A stretch of DNA of 20,382 nucleotides from Lachnospiraceae bacterium UBA3802 (lineage in GTDB: Bacteria > Bacillota > Clostridia > Lachnospirales > Lachnospiraceae): positions 1-20,382 of the forward strand of contig DFEM01000049.1 of the NCBI GenBank assembly GCA_002369155.1. Reading direction: 5' to 3'. The notes beneath the pieces were generated by a model, which was not told where the DNA came from, searched no databases, and was given only the letters and a program-made list of their open reading frames with translations. The translations under genes and the position numbers were made by a program. Below are positions 20,306-20,382 of this stretch, one piece after another (the first letter of the stretch is position 1; each line of letters opens with the position of its first letter).

Positions 20306-20382
20306 GGACGGAGCGTACGGCCGGATGATTGATTGCGGAAAACAGAGTGGCAAGGAAGCCACCGGAAATTCAAGGAGGAAAA
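20306..20382 (+). promoter_or_regulatory. GGA-rich, CsrA-type leader of the presumed flagellin gene
   Basis: Eight GGA motifs start at 20306, 20310, 20323, 20337, 20354, 20364, 20374 and 20377. One lies in the hexaloop AAGGAA of a perfect hairpin GTGGC/GCCAC (20347-20362). The last two form the Shine-Dalgarno AGGAGGA (20373-20379), so a start codon is expected within a few bases after the window end. This matches the two-site layout of B. subtilis hag. That the gene is flagellin is inferred from the promoter, the leader and the gene neighbourhood. Confidence 0.65.

Noticed and set aside
1..20382. tRNA or rRNA genes
   Set aside because: No cloverleaf-like segment with the usual TTCGA arm or rRNA-like sequence was noticed in the intergenic regions.

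Overview
The window looks like the chromosome of a motile, low-to-mid GC Firmicute of the Lachnospiraceae type (Roseburia/Butyrivibrio/Eubacterium-like). The grounds are the ribosomal-rpoA-ecf-truA gene order, a zinc-less short S4, an L17 with a large lysine-rich insert, tandem flgK genes, FliW/CsrA and AGGAGG-type ribosome binding sites. The genus cannot be fixed from sequence alone.

Layout. (1) 1-2783: the 3' end of the ribosomal alpha operon (rpsK partial, rpsD, rpoA, rplQ), closed by an intrinsic terminator. (2) 2841-4801: a PilT-type ATPase followed directly by a TraX-family membrane protein. They sit where many Firmicutes run straight from rplQ into ecfA. (3) 4855-8411: the energy-coupling module of an ECF vitamin/metal transporter (two ATPases and EcfT), then truA, closed by a strong bidirectional hairpin. 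The rplM-rpsI pair that usually follows truA is absent. (4) 8510-9763, minus strand: an accessory island with a DUF6935-like protein and a HicA/HicB toxin-antitoxin pair, each with a recognisable sigma-A type promoter. (5) 9764-10107: an intergenic stretch with the hicAB control region, a 7-codon ORF enclosed by an inverted repeat, and a sigma-D type promoter for flgM. (6) 10108-20382: the late flagellar cluster flgM, flgN, flgK, flgK, flgL, fliW, csrA, flaG, fliD, fliS, a FliT-like coiled-coil gene, then the untranslated leader of what is almost certainly a flagellin gene starting just past the window end.

The flagellar block follows the Bacillus subtilis flgM-to-fliT order, but flagellin lies after the fliT position instead of after csrA. 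Good sigma-D promoters (TAAA/TTAA, 15 bases, YCGATAW) precede flgM, flaG and the flagellin leader. FlgM restrains sigma-D until hook completion. FlgN, FliS and the FliT-like protein would chaperone FlgK/FlgL, flagellin and FliD. FliW and CsrA would control flagellin translation.

The most interesting non-coding signals are: two leaders (flaG and flagellin) with the same layout of a GGA-hexaloop hairpin followed by a GGA-containing Shine-Dalgarno, which points to CsrA control of both; and a dispersed two-hairpin repeat present twice with compensatory base changes, whose second copy supplies the ribosome binding site of the FliT-like gene. No wholly new protein system was found. The novelty here is mainly regulatory.
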